Shown: positions 16,308 through 29,500, counted from the stretch's first letter. The stretch is DNA of 64,000 nucleotides from Hirudo medicinalis (GCA_011800805.1 MPNW01000340.1:1-64000); one strand, 5' to 3'. Numbers and translations: made by a program. Notes: generated from the letters alone by a model not told the origin.

Positions 16308-18420
16308 CTGGAATGAAGGAGAAATTAATGACTAATAATGAATTGCGAAAGAACTATTTCGCTAGTTATTCAAGAGATACAAATAATCCCTAATAAAATT
16401 AACAAAAAATTAACAAAAAAAAGAACAAAAACAGTCGACAATACACTTTAAATGTGCGCTGAACTTGAAATCGTCTCAGTACCATCTTTCTCCTCAAAAA
16501 CATTTAGCTGTTCATCACAGCTAGTTATATCGAGGCATAAAATCTCTATGCAAAATATTTCAACCCTTTATGGCTATAAATTCTACAGCTTAAAAATTCC
16601 ATAAATCGAACAAATGGCTCTGAAATCTGCGACAACAAAATTATTATTATTTCTCTTCTTTCACTTCTTCAACAGCATCACCTGCTAGCTAAAAATATGC
16701 AGAAGTTTCAGGAAAAGAGGCAAATGCCTCCATAAAACTCGGTGGTGTGGTCTGAAAAGTTGGGAAGGCAGGCGTTTTTATGTTCCCATCAACAGAGGCT
16801 GATTTTTATTTTTGTTTTTCAAGAGCCATCTTGGCTCGAAATTACAGATTCGAGTCAGTTGTGGTAATGCTCAACTAACATATCAGAGGATTTTCTTGTT
16901 ATTCGACAACTTGCGCAGTAAAAACTTTCCATTTGAAAGGAATGAGCTAACTCCACCAACTAATACTTTTATTTATTTCCTTAAAACACTGGCAAGATCC
17001 TTTAGAGGATGGTGATCATATGTAGACATTTTATCGCGCACAGCAGTAGAGCCTTTAAGCAAATGGATCAGACGTTCAAAGTGAACGTCGTAATCAGATC
17101 CACGAGAGAGATTCGAAACCTGAAAATAATCTAACAAAAAAATTCATGATTTAGAGGCAAATTTAAAAACATAATTTTTAAATTTAAAGTCCATGAAAAA
17201 TTTAAATTTAATAAGAGATTTGAGGAGAAAGTCAATTAATGAGACTAATTAATGAAATTAGTCACGTTGAAAAATATAAACATCGAAAAGAAAAACATCA
17301 AAAACTTTCCAAATGAGCAAAAACTCTTTATTAACAATCACGACGAGGAAACACTTACTTGCAAAATTCTTTTTTTCTAGCAGGCGAAAGCAGACGACTC
17401 TCACAAACTGGCGGATATCTTGACGAAATCTTTACCGTGCCTGACATCAAATTTCTAAAAGAATTTTAAAATATTTCTCCGTCATTAAATCCGTGATGAA
17501 CATGCCTCCAACAGACGATCCGATGTTGATGATCCTCCATCGAATAAATTCACTTTTAAACACCGACTGCGCACGGGTTTCATAGTTTTAAAGGCTCCTC
17601 GTGCATCCAGAAATCCGTTTTATTATTCAGAGGAAGGAGAGATCGGTTGAAAAGAGAGAGGAAGAATACAAGTAGGAATTAGAATAATGATAATAAGAAA
17701 AAGAAATTTGGGTCAACAGGATAATTTGGTCATATACGCAGTTGTGCATTTGAAATTCAAATGCCTCTTTATTCTTCATGGATAATTTAAAGAATTCAAT
17801 TTGAACCTCTTTTTTACGTTCTTACCCACCCAGAACAATTTCATTTCGTAGAGATTGCTGATATAATGATAGATGTATAAGTGATATTTTTTATTGTAAT
17901 ACGTTAATGTCTCATTGTTTTTTATTCGACAAGTTATTCAGCAAGAACTCACATAGTAACTTTAACCTGAACTGAACTTTGAATACTCAATAATTAATTA
18001 ATAAGCTTAATCGACTGCATACGGCATTATTATCGAAGCGCCTATTAGTTGATCTTCGTGACCTTCGCCAACAACTATCAAAGTTGCTCGTTAACCTCTA
18101 CGTTGTCAACATTAACAATATTGTTTGTTAATAAAGTCGAACGCCTTCGCCTTGATACTTGTAAATGACTTACATTAACTTTTAAATTCTCGTTCGATGC
18201 ATTTTGTTTACGATTTGTTGACAACGGTTTTGCATCGCATCAGCATTCCAGGCATTCCTTGGAAACGTGGAAAGGAGAAAAGAGATGTGCGCGTTCTTTT
18301 GACATCCTGGAAAAAGAAGAAGCAGATGGTTGAACGTTGATTGATTGATTGGTCGAATGCTAGCTGCATTATTAATAGTGCCTAAAATATCTCATATAAG
18401 AGGGGAAGGTTGCATAAGAC
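16308..18420. other. Unassigned DNA upstream of the Shroom-like exon
   Basis: Upstream exons of the Shroom-like gene must lie to the right of 16307, but I could not identify one. AT-rich sequence with short ORFs only (for example 16812-17015 +), none with a recognisable domain. Confidence 0.4.
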
Positions 18421-19745
18421 ATGTGTGCTGTTAGCGCTTTGGGAAACGTTCCCCCAATTTTCAAAACAATGAACAATGAAAACATTCTTCATAGACAAAG
18501 CACCAGCAATGTCTATTGGTCATACCCAAGACAATGGTTGACTGAATAAGGAACTTTTCCGTCAGTATTTTAAACATTTTGCAAAGTTTGCAAATCCAAC
18601 TCGTGACAGAACTGTTCTTTTAATACTGGATGGACATTGTTCCCACACAAAAAGTATTCAAGTTCTGGATTACGCCACACAGTCGGGGATTATCATGCTA
18701 TCTTTGCCTTCCCACTCAACGCAGTAGCCTGCTACAGCCCTTGAACGTGGCTTTCTTCAAGCCCCTACAAACCAACTTTGACCAGTTCATTTCGACCTGG
18801 TTGAAACCCACGCAGGGCGCATCTTTTCAGAAAGTCAGGCATATGGGGCTCTCGCAAGCGTATGGGAAGGCTGCAACAGTGGGCATATACAATGTATTTG
18901 AAGACCATGATTTTGCTCCATCGGCAACAACAGATAGACCGGTTGATCAAGTTGCAGACGATCATTCATACTACGTGCACTCGGCTGCACCAAACCCAAT
19001 ACCAGCCTGGACTCAGGTGGCAGACAGTGACTCACCTGAATCTCAAGATGGTCGTTCAACTGAGACCTATGCTCCAATCCCAATTACATCACATGGTAAA
19101 AAAATGTTGAATTTTATGTTACAGTCACACGGTCATCAGCAACCTGTGTTTAGTTAAACTTTCCATCATTACACACATTCATTACATTACAGCATTCATG
19201 TGTTTAACCCATTATTGTTTTAATAATGATAAAAGGCTAAGGCGAAGACTGTTCCTTACTATCTAGGCGGCATCTAGGCATCTAGGATATCTAGGCGGTT
19301 CACGAAGCCCCAATCAGAAATGATGAGTCAGAAGAAGCGAAGGGTCATTAATGATAAGGTCAACCTCATAAAAGCAAAAGTTATTTGAAAAGCAGAACTC
19401 TAAAGGAAAAAGTCCAGAAACTATAAATGAAAAGGGGAGGAAGAGAAACGTACAGATAAGCCTGTTTATCGACCAACAGGAGAAAGAAAATCATCTGAAT
19501 TGACCGAAGGTGGCAAGAAATCTGGATTAGCCACTCGTTGTCGAAAAACAACTGCTGGCATTCTTGCCAGGGTTAGTATGCCCTTGGCAACAAGCAGTGG
19601 CGATACCCCATGCATTCTGTGTGGAAATTCAACGAACCGAAGACTGGATTCAGAGCTCTCGTTGTAGAGGATGGCATCATGAAGACTGTGGACGTGATGA
19701 TACTGACCTTTGTTATAATTGCTTGTCGAATTAATTGTGGCAAGA
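18421..19745 (+). mobile_element. Decayed pogo/Tigger-like DDE transposon
   Basis: Broken pieces of a DDE_1-superfamily transposase on the + strand. At 18599-18725 the catalytic-core-like LLILDGHCSHTKSIQVLDYA and MLSLPSHST appear. After a shift near 18722 the frame continues as LQPLNVAFFKPLQTNFDQF, STWLKPTQG and AYGKAATV, ending in FEDHDFAPS, all typical of this family. The usual stretch between AYGKAATV and FEDHDFAPS is shorter than normal, suggesting an internal deletion. At about 19616-19734 a separate frame has a PHD/C4HC-like finger (CRGWHHEDC, then LCYNC), which often ends such transposases. Stops and shifts show the copy is dead. Terminal repeats were not identified, so the limits are approximate. 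Confidence 0.75.
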
Positions 19746-21131
19746 CCTAATTGACAATTTTTTTCGTTATTTAGTTAAGTTTTTGTGTGCAGCATCCGCA
19801 TCTCATACACTACTCTAATACGCATACGTCTGGTTTGCTCATCTTGGGACACTGGTTCCCTAAGATGGGATGAATGGGTGGACCGAAACTTTAACGATTT
19901 TCTTTATAAAGGTGTATTTTTTGTTGTAATACGTTAATTTGTTCATTACGAAAGGGTTCAAGATGATATTATCAAAAAATTCATTTTATTATTGCGTAGA
20001 ATTAGGCGGCTAGCAACTAAACTGTTAACATGCTTGTCCAAGACGTCTTCTCCTACATCTTACAAACAGGGAAATGTGTTGTTATGCAAGACTACCACAA
20101 CTAATCCGAAAACTCATGTTGTTAACACTTCTCAAGTTATGAAAGCAGTCCATGTTTAAAAGTTGCACCTTGATATAGTAATTTTCCGAATTAATTCCGT
20201 TATTAACGGGAAGTGTTGTAGGCCAAATGTCGACAGGATGATTAGCAATTGAGTAGTTCTTTGATTCTGTAGCAGTGATCATGATGACGATTAACGATGA
20301 TAGTCATGATGATAATGTCGATGAGTGTGTGGCCTAATGGAGCGACAGGAATGAAGCTCTTAAAGATGAGTACAGAGCAGACAACTCGTATTTTGTCGGA
20401 GGATAAAGTCCCTGGTTTCTCAAATGTCGATAGTTGCTTGATGATTGCGATCGTCTGAATTTGAATTTTTCCTGAAAGTGGAGCATGCAAGCGGAAAGGA
20501 ATCCAGTTTAATAGCTGCTTTACGATTCTGTCGCATACTTTCCTATTTATAGCCTGTAACTTCGTCACATCGTAGAGTGGACTGACGGCAATGATTATTC
20601 TTCTAACAAATTTCACGAATTCCAATCTCCTGAAAGGATCTGGTTGTTTTTATGTGGGATTTTGATTTAAAGCACGAATGTGTTTGAGAAACCAACCACT
20701 ATCGAATCGCATTCACTTCTCAGAAATAAACGTTCCTTGTTTTCCAATATGAAATGATTGATGTATTTTAAATGTTGCTGAAATAGCTCGAAATGATTAA
20801 GCATTAACTCAAGCAATATTAATGCTAATAACAGCTTAATTTCAAAATTATTCTAATATACAATTTATTTCATTTTAGTTTATAAATAAGTTGAAATTAA
20901 TAAAATGTTTCGAAGAATATTGCGAATGTGCTTGGAACAAAGCATCATCTGTTGTATATTCCGCGCATTTATCACCTTTTTCTGGTGCATTCACAACGAA
21001 CGGGAGAGCAATATCAAACGTTGGTTAATCAACCGTTTATTCATGAATAAATTACTGGAAACTAAATAAATTACTGAAACTGTAATGAGTTTGTAGACCG
21101 GTGTTGGAGTCCACAACAGTCAGACACGAAT
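19746..21131. other. Intergenic DNA before the 3' end of CLPX
   Basis: AT-rich. A 127-codon minus-strand open frame at 20242-20625 begins with a non-ATG codon and shows no motif I know. No RNA gene seen. Confidence 0.4.
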
Positions 21132-24100
21132 TCATGCCTCCCCACTGGGAGCCAGAGTCGAAGCATCGTTTTTGAAGATGTATTTTGGTTCCTCGTCCTT
21201 CAAAATGACATCCGCTGTTATGATGATCTCAGAAATGTTCGAGTTTGGACACATGTACATTGGTGAGAGCAGAATCTTTTCCTGCGAATGAAGATGAGTT
21301 TAAGAGTCAAGAGTTCATCTCTTTATTACTTATTCTTCAGTAAATGTTATTCCATGATTATGGTAGAAAATGCATAATTTATTCAGCCTGTGATTAATAA
21401 TCTCGTTTCTTTTTCTCTTTATAAGATGATTGACTTACCAGCACTGATCTCAATCCTCTTGCTCCGATCTGCTTCTCTACAGCCCTGGTTGCTATGGCTT
21501 CGAGTGCCTCTGGAGTGAATTGAAGTTTTACCTGATGTCAACAAAATGAGCTCATTAGCATTTTATGCATCTAATTATTTTCAAATATAACATTAACGCT
21601 CAACAAAGAAGTTGGTCACTTGTTGACTTATTGTATTTACACGCGATAATATGAAATTATATCACATTACATCGATTATGTTGTAGTCATTAAGTGCATG
21701 TATTCCTACTCACATCATCCATTTCAAATAAGGTCCGGTACTGAACGAGAAGAGCGTCTTTTGGTTCAGTGAGAATCTTCTTGAGCATACCAACATCCAG
21801 GTGATGGAAAGGAACGATGACTGGAAACCTGCCGACGAATTCTGGAATCATTCCAAACTTTATCAAGTCCTTCGACTCCAGTTGGGTGAGGAACCAGTCA
21901 TCGTTTTCGGATCCATCTGCGTCTTTCATTTGTGCATCGAACCCAAGATGCTGACGTTTGAATAAGAACAACATTATTGATACAAAATAAACTTAAATAG
22001 TGAATATTTATTTAACTCAATAGCAATCGTCATCATGTAGTACCTTGAGAAGTTTTCTGTGTTTGATGATGTCAGACAGTCCGTCAAAAGCTCCAGACCC
22101 AATGAACAAGATGTTGGTCGTGTCGATGGTGATCGTTTCCCTCGATTTCGATGATTTCGACTCCGGCACGTTGACTGTCGTTCCTTCCAGTAGCTTTAAC
22201 AACCCCTTCAGACAATTAAGTTAGTACTTAACCAATTAGTTTGTTATTATGTTTATTTACATGATGCTAACTGGTGCTTCTTAAATTATAAGTAGGCGAT
22301 TTGTTTTATCACAGGAATGCTTTAATTCAGGCATGTCAAACACGCGCGGCCCTTTACAAGCACACCTGCGGCCCGAACAAAGGTTTCTTCAGCGGGAGCA
22401 CGTTTCATCTTCGCAATATAAACGATTTTTCGATTCGATCGTTATTTTTTGTGCGATTTTTGACAACTATTTTTAACTTCCGGCTAATCACCCGCTTTGT
22501 TAAGTATGACCAGGGGCCCCTTTGTTATGTCAATTTGGTAATGGAAAATAATGCGCAAAAAAAAGGTCGTGATTGAAAATTTTAACACTTTAAAACCCGG
22601 GCCCCTGGGCACTTGCCTCCTCCCCCCCTCTCGGCTGCCCTGACAGTCACCTGGAACTGTTGCAAAGGAATTTCAGGAAAGATGTTGTGATTTCTCAGCC
22701 TTTGAACATCAATTTGGCCTTATTCTCAACATCACTCACCTTTGATGTTGCCAAGGCGGAAGAAAGCCTGCAGATGGAACTATTAGAAATGGAGTCGGAT
22801 TCTAAATTCAGAGCAAAGTATCTTGAAGTTGGGATAGCTACAAGTTTATTTTTATTTTAAATTTATTATTAGTTTATTTTCATACCTTCTTGAAAGTTTA
22901 AAAACTTCAGAAAATTTGCCACAAACATTACGGTAGTGTTTGATTCTACCCATGTGTTTCCTTCACGAAATCAACAAAAACTTCTCAGAGAAAAAAACTG
23001 ACTGATCAACACTTGTCACCTCAAAGTCGGAACTATGCAGCTATTTCAGCCTGACCTACCAAAAAGAGGTGTCAAGCCTAAGGGTAAAACATTAAAACGA
23101 TTGAAAAATAGCAAATAAATGTTCAGTTTTGAACTGCTATAATTTTTTTTAAATGTATTTGTTGCCGTTGCAAACTGCAAGTATAAGTTACCGTTTAAAA
23201 CAATTTTATAAACTACATCATTACTTTGTATTCATAAATGGTAAATATGGTATTAAACATTTGTAAGCACATTGTATGTTACCAAATTTAAGTAACAAAA
23301 GTATTCTGCAATAAATTTTATTAAATGACTTCAATTAGTTGCAAAGTGCGCAATTAGTTGTCATGTGCGGCCCTCATAGCAACACATACATGACCATGCG
23401 GCCCTCGGGGGATCCTCAGTTTGACATGCCTGCATTAAGTTGTTTAGGGTCTTACATCCGAATGTGATCGATTTTTCTATTTGAGGTTGAAAGAAGTTAA
23501 TAATAATAAAGGTATTCAACCTGCTGAACTCCTTCACCACCAACATCCCTCATGTTGCTCATGACTTTCATGCTGCAGATTTTGTCAATTTCATCTAGGA
23601 ATATAATACCTGGGACCAATCGATTTCATTACTTGTTATTTCAGTTCTAACTTTTTAAAACATATTAATCAATTGCATTTCATTACTATTTACGTTGCTT
23701 CAATGATGATCTTAAATGATTAATTTGTTAAAGATCCCTGGAAAACATAAACCTTTTTGAGCTCTTTCCACGTCGTAATCTGCAGCTTGTAGAAGTCTCT
23801 GCACAACGGATTCAACATCCTCTCCCACATATCCAGCTTGTGTCAGAGTGGTACAGTCTGAAATGGCAAAAGGCACATCCAAGTATTTGGCCAAAGTTCT
23901 CATCATGAACGTTTTTCCGCTTCCAGTGGGCCCGACCAAAACAATGTTGCTTTTATCGAGACGGGTTTTAAAAGCGAAATCTTCATCAAACTGAGCAGTT
24001 TGTTCATCTTGTGACTCAAAGTCATCGACCTTCATGAGACTTCCGTTTGAAATGTTCAGATTTAACTTGAGTTTCGATAGGAACACTGTCAATGAGGCAA

Positions 24101-25419
24101 GTATAATATCAATCCACAAAGTGTTTCTAACGTTCCTGCTTTTGACTGGAAGATGTTGAATGCTTTTAAGTTAAGCAACTCTAAAAGGATTTACAAATAT
24201 TTCAATGTTGTTCGTTAAATGTTAATATTTCAAAAACATTCGAACTTTAAAATGCTCGGAATCAAGAAATTTCTTGCGAGCATACAGAATAAAAAATTGT
24301 TTCGAACAAATGTTTCAATAATTTTATATTAAAATATATATTTCCCTTAATGGTGAATAATCATCAATGATTACATTAATTATAAGCTTAAATGTCTACT
24401 TGATATCTTATCAAATGATGTCAGACTCACTCTGGTTGTCTTGATTTTGATTATTGTGGGGGAAGAAAGACTTTTTTCTGGCATTTTTCTTGGAATTGCA
24501 CTGATTAAATGCTCTTGCGTTATGAAAAATTTTTTTGTAGTGATTATAGAGGGCGACAGACAAAACCTTCTTGGGATAATCTTGTCCAACAACGAACTCG
24601 TTCAGAAAAGTGGAAATCTTAAAACATTTTTATTTATCTTAAACATTTTAATTTGTTTCAATAATTTTTAGAATTCTTTAAAAATGACATAACTGTGCTA
24701 AACACAATAAAATTGATTAGACTTTAGAACCTATTGTTTATTTTTAGTTCATGGCAACCTTTGATGGAGACGGCAGAACTTTGTGTAGTGAAACGTCTTC
24801 TTGCGGGGCTTTTACTGGGTTCAAACTAAAGACATACTGACATTCATCGCATTTTACGAAATCTGTTCCTATAAATTAGTTTTGCTAAGTTAAATAATAC
24901 TTGACTGCCTAACACTAAAAACATAAACGTATAACTGACACAGAAATGTGCTCAAATGCAAAATCACGAACAAAACTTTAAATTAAAGATTTACAGTTAC
25001 ATATTTTTAGGTGATTATATATGAAACATGTGAAACTTTTGTTCCACACCCACAATTAACTAAATCAAAATCACCGAGATCCACGTTCATCTTCAGTTTT
25101 CCTGATCCGCACTTTGGACAATAACGCCTGCAATCACCACTTTCGTTGCCCCCTTTTCTTGAAATAGATCCAGGTTTTTTGGAAAGAAATTTCTCATTTT
25201 TTATTCTAGCAGTCGATGGCTTGAGTAGAAATGGATTTTCTAAGCTCCACTCTTTCTTGAGATCGCTTGTCATTCTATAAAGATCAGAAAAATATATTTA
25301 AGTGTATTTTGGGGTTACTTCCTGCATTCCCACCTTGAGCACATCGTGAAGATTTTACGTGAATTAAAATTTGTAGAACCTGTCTTTATGCAAGTGTATC
25401 TGCTTGTTAGCGGAGTCAT
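21132..25419 (-). CDS. CLPX: CLPX, mitochondrial AAA+ unfoldase of the ClpXP protease
   Basis: Ten exons in coding order: 25334-25419, 25075-25274, 24759-24868, 24431-24617, 23753-24085, 23521-23609, 22044-22205, 21714-21950, 21439-21531, 21132-21281; 548 codons plus stop. Exon 1 gives a basic, Ser/Thr-rich start ([18 protein letters not shown]) fitting a mitochondrial presequence. A zinc-binding domain follows, with CPKCG and CDEC split by an intron. Then come [20 protein letters not shown], Walker A GPTGSGKT, pore loop GYVGED, Walker B IIFLDEID, the SGAF sensor region, an LGF loop for binding ClpP, and sensor 2 GARGLRS. Function by family: ATP-driven unfolding for ClpP in the matrix. The intron at 22206-23520 contains a hAT-like element. 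The gene is divergent from the lamin, about 1.1 kb away. It is shorter than human CLPX (633 aa), mainly in the linker after the zinc domain. Confidence 0.95.
22328..23432 (+). mobile_element. Decayed hAT-like DNA transposon inside a CLPX intron
   Basis: The ends are inverted: CAGGCATGTCAAAC at 22328-22341 and its exact reverse complement GTTTGACATGCCTG at 23419-23432. GC-rich GCGGCCC motifs recur just inside both ends. Flanking octamers CTTTAATT (22320-22327) and CATTAAGT (23433-23440) match at 6 of 8 positions, fitting an old 8-bp target duplication. Inside, + strand fragments such as [20 protein letters not shown] resemble the C-terminal part of hAT transposases of the GTF2IRD2/ZBED-related type, and a later KLTDQHL-like piece fits the dimerisation end. 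Frames are broken, so it is inactive. At 1105 bp it is probably a deletion derivative. Confidence 0.8.
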
Positions 25420-26503
25420 TTCTGTAAATGATATTACCGAAACTTATTCGATTGCTAACTATAAAAAAATAACTATCCATTCACCTCCAGAGATTTTAAT
25501 TATATTTTGAAAGTGGGAAGACAGGCTCCTAGCCCTGTTGCAAAACGTCACGTTGGTTAGGCTCCTCATGCTGGATAGTAGCATGATTGTAAAGTTGTTA
25601 AGGTGGAAGGTAAAAATATTTCAGAATTCTGAATGAGAGATGTTTGTGGTTGTTTCAGAATTAAGAACCCGAAACTAGGCTTGCTTATCATGCCGATTTC
25701 CAAAACAATTCTGACGTGTTTGTTTGAGCAATGAGGATTTGTTTGCTAAGTTGTGTTTAATTTCTTATTATTTGAATAATTAGTTTTGAGGGTAAATTCA
25801 GCTTTTATTTATTTTGACTCTCTCGACAAACACAAAGAATTTTTATTTTAAATTGCAAATTAAGAAAATTAGTAATGTCATTTGTGATTTTGAATGACAT
25901 CATCTTAATTTATTCACAGAACTCTTCTCGTAAGAGCATTTAAATACTTAGATGAATTCAAGTACATGTGTACCTAATTACACTACCATAAGTACACAAT
26001 TAATTAAATTATTAGTATGCTTAGAAACTAGGCAAGTAGACAATGCAGACCTTTGCTAAGTAAACATTATCACGTAATGTAATTGTGAAAATATTTGCAA
26101 TTTGAAGGATTTGACGAATCTGCCTCCTACAAGTACTGGCGAACATGGTGCAAATGTCAGCTTTGAAGGTAGATCCGCCGAAGCGCAATCTTATCTGATT
26201 TCTGCCTGAACCGTGACCCAAAACAATTCCAAGTATTTGTATTGGCTCATTTATTTTGTCAATGCTTCTAGTAAACTGATTAATACATTTCATTGGACTT
26301 GATTTAAAAATAGAACACATTTAAATTTTGAATTTTTAAAATGCATTTTCTTTTTCAAAATTCTAAGCCTGCCTTGATGCTTTTGTGTGGCGGGGTGGTC
26401 ACGTGACGCTCAGCGCGTGGGTACAAGCCATATTGGAATTTTTTTGCGTATTGTGGTTCTTCGCTCGAAGTTGTTGCATCGGATTTTATCAATTGAGTAA
26501 GTC
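25420..26503. other. Shared 5' region between CLPX and the lamin
   Basis: Divergent intergenic DNA. It contains a 99-codon ATG-started minus ORF at 26021-26320 with no family I recognise; it could be chance. The part next to the lamin is GC-richer than its surroundings. Confidence 0.5.
26398..26407. promoter_or_regulatory. Palindromic E-box near the lamin start
   Basis: GTCACGTGAC is a perfect 10-bp palindrome containing CACGTG, the bHLH-zip (USF/MITF/TFE-type) core, about 97 bp before the lamin ATG. A YY1-like GCCATATT follows at about 26427. Motif match only; no binding evidence. Confidence 0.35.
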
Positions 26504-29500
26504 ATGTCAAGTAGATCGAAAAAATCAGCGTCATCTACCTTGACGACGTCAAAATCTGGGATGGTGACCTCAACTCCATTATCGTCTTCTCGAGGTTCTA
26601 CCGGATCCGCGAGACCTCCATCCCCCACTGTGCTTTCTCGCCTCCAGGAGAAAAACGAACTTGCCTCTTTGAACGACCGGTTGGCGGTTTACATTGAGAG
26701 AGTGAGACAGTTGGAAACTGAGAATGGTCGACTCTCCCGCGTTGTGACTACCCATGAAGAATCGGTTACTAAAGAAAAATCCAAGATCAAGGGGATGTTT
26801 GAAGATGAGTTGGCTAGTGCTAGGAAACTCTTGGATGACATCTCTAAGGAAAAGGCGAGGTCGCAAATGGAAAATGTTGGTCTACGAAAAGAGATAGATG
26901 AGCTAAGAGATAAGTAAGTGTTTGAATGCCTCGTGTAAATAAGCAACATTTTGTCTATGCTTTGTTGAAATTGTTACTGGAATTAAATTATGGTACAAAG
27001 ACTGTTTTTTGCAGGTTGAAGTTGAAGGAGGCTGATCTCGATTCCACGAATCACAAGCTGCTCAGTGCTGATGCACAAATTTCTCAACAGCAGGCCAGGA
27101 TAAACGAAGCTGTCAGCCAGAGAAGATATTGGGAGGATGAATTTAATGTAATCATTACTTCAAAAGTAAATTCAAAAGTGAAATTCATTTCTTCAACTTA
27201 TAAATTTTTACACAGAAACTCAAGAAGGAGTTGGATGGGATGGCTAAGACATTGGCCACCACAAAGAAGAACTTGGATGAGGAAACTGTGGCTCGTGTCG
27301 ATTTGGAGAACAGATTGCAGAGCATGAAAGAGGACGTGGCTTTCAAGGCCCAACTTCACGAGCAGGTCGCTAAATAAGATTTTTTGCTGTGTTGTGACTT
27401 TTAAGCTGATAGAATTTATAGATATAATTTTATTTTTAGCTCTAGAAATGGATTTAAAATTACTCTGGTTAATGATTACTGATTAGGTCGAATGACATGG
27501 AATTGATTATGCAATGTTATAACTTGAGCCAATTATTTCTTTGATATTGATAATTGCCTTTGCAGGAGATCAGTGAAACATTTGCTCACTCGAGGGTGGT
27601 GGTCGAGGAAGTCGACAGCAAACTGCAGGACGAATACGACAGCAGACTGCGGGAAGCTCTTCAGCAGATCAGAGAGGACAATGAGGAACAAATTAGGATG
27701 ATGAGGATTGAGACTGAGGCAGTTTTTGAAAAGAAGGTTGTCTTTCTGAGGATTTTGAATTTCTTTCGTTTTATGATTTGACTTGTTTTCACATTTTAGT
27801 TGCTTGTGATTGTTATTACGACTAATTAATTAGTGTCGACTTGTTTATTAATCAGTATGCCGAACTGAGGGAGGCAGCTTCTCGCAACGAGGGTTCTTCT
27901 GAAAAGCAGTTGAGTGAGATGAGGAGTCTCAGGAAGAGAGTGGAAGAGCAGTCGTCCGAAATCTCGAGACTCAACAACTTGGTAGGTGTTCATTCTTCTA
28001 ATTTACTTTTCTCTTTTTGTTTTATTACAGCTTTATCTCATTGCAGATCCACAGCTATGAAAATAAATTGAGGGACCTTGAGAATCAGTTGAAGCTGGAG
28101 AGGGACGAGCACTTGGCAGACGCAGATTCGTTGAATGCTCAGATCAGGTCGCTGAAGAAAACCATAGAGGAACAGATGGAAGAGTACAGGGATCTCATGG
28201 ATGTCAAGATCAAACTCGACACTGAAATAGCTGCTTATCGCAAGTTGTTGGAGGCTGAAGAAATAAGGTAGTACCTATCCTATTTCTGGGCAGAATGTCC
28301 TTTTAGTGCTGCACCAGCAGCATGATTGTTGTGCTAGAGACATTGATTTAAATATCGATGAGCTTTACAAATGTAGCTGAACAATACATTCGCATAAAAT
28401 GCTTGCATTTTTAGAGCATTTTCATGCTTATTGATTTGCTTTAGAGGATTGCTTAAAGCTGACATCATATTTTCTTGGAAAGGCTGAAATCTGGTGGTGG
28501 ATATTCAGTGAGGATCGGAACCCCGGGAGGTGATTCGTCGAGGAAGAGGAAGAGGATCGATTTGGACGGAGATTCTCCTTACGGATCGAGTTCAGTGTCC
28601 ACCTCTGGAAGAGTGGAGTATCAGTGCTCATCGACGACAAAGGATGCCATCAAGTTCGAAGAGATTTGTCCCGATGGCAAGTTTGTGAAACTCGTCAACA
28701 CTTCCGATGACAAGGTTAGGCTACATTCTTTTCTCGGTATTGTTTGAACGGCTCTTCATTAACTAAATGTTTTACTGTTGTGTAGGAAATGGCTATTGGA
28801 GGATGGCAGGTGAAAGTCTTGAGTGGAGACAATGAGACCATTTACAAGTTCCACAGGACTGTTCATGTGAAACCTGGCCAAACAGTGACTGTTAGTTGAG
28901 TTATAAGCCTTAAAGTTGTTTGCAACTGCACACCTTTCTTTCTCAGCCTCCTCCTATTTGACTCTTTGTTCTATTTATTTGAGAAATAATTTTGTTTACA
29001 ACCATTCTTATCCTTCTGTTTCTGGTGTTATTCATTGTATTTCTCTGTTAACTTCTTGAATTCATACTTTGGAAGGCCTGGCTAACATGAGATGTTTAAT
29101 CAACAGATTTGGAGCTCAGATGCTGATCAGACCCACTCCCCTCCCACTGACTTGGTCATGAAGACTCAGGCATGGCAAGTTGGTGATTCAAACAGTGCCA
29201 TTCTTTTGGACCAGAAGGGTGAAGTAAGTGAGATTTAGATGAAGTTATGACTGCATTTTGTTTCATTATTAATGATTTGTCTTTTTTTTTTTTAGGAGAT
29301 TGCCACTTTTGACATGAAGAAGAGTTCTGTCATCAGAACATCTTCAACTTTGTCCAGATATGATGCTGAGAGCTCTGTAAGGAATCTATATTGTGATTAT
29401 CTATCTATTTGGAAGATTAAGTTCAATGTGTGCATTGCAGATCAATCAGTCGAGAGGATCAGGCAAGGGATGGCTGTCATTCCTCAGTATCATGGGCTAA
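26504..29500 (+). CDS. LMN: Nuclear lamin (type V intermediate filament)
   Basis: Eleven exons: 26504-26913, 27015-27147, 27216-27365, 27566-27736, 27856-27981, 28047-28267, 28483-28714, 28786-28890, 29107-29223, 29296-29376, 29441-29500; 601 codons plus stop. The head has Ser/Thr-Pro sites (STPL, PPSP) before the rod. The rod starts with LNDRLAVYIERVRQLETEN, the coil-1A initiation motif, and ends with IAAYRKLLEAEE, the helix-termination motif. A basic nuclear-localisation signal (SRKRKRID) and a lamin-tail Ig fold (EICPDGKFVKLVN, GGWQVKV, TDLVMKTQAWQVGD) follow. These mark a nuclear lamin rather than a cytoplasmic filament. Role: nuclear lamina scaffold. Oddity: the model ends LSIMG then stop, with no C-terminal CaaX farnesylation box. 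A GT donor just after the stop allows another isoform. An AATAAA lies 52 bp downstream. Confidence 0.96.

Noticed and set aside
20242..20625. 127-codon minus-strand ORF
   Set aside because: Non-ATG start, no motif, no splice context; ends in a His-rich simple stretch.
26021..26320. 99-codon minus ORF between CLPX and the lamin as a gene
   Set aside because: ATG start only; no recognised family, and it lies in a likely promoter region. Kept as a note rather than a gene.
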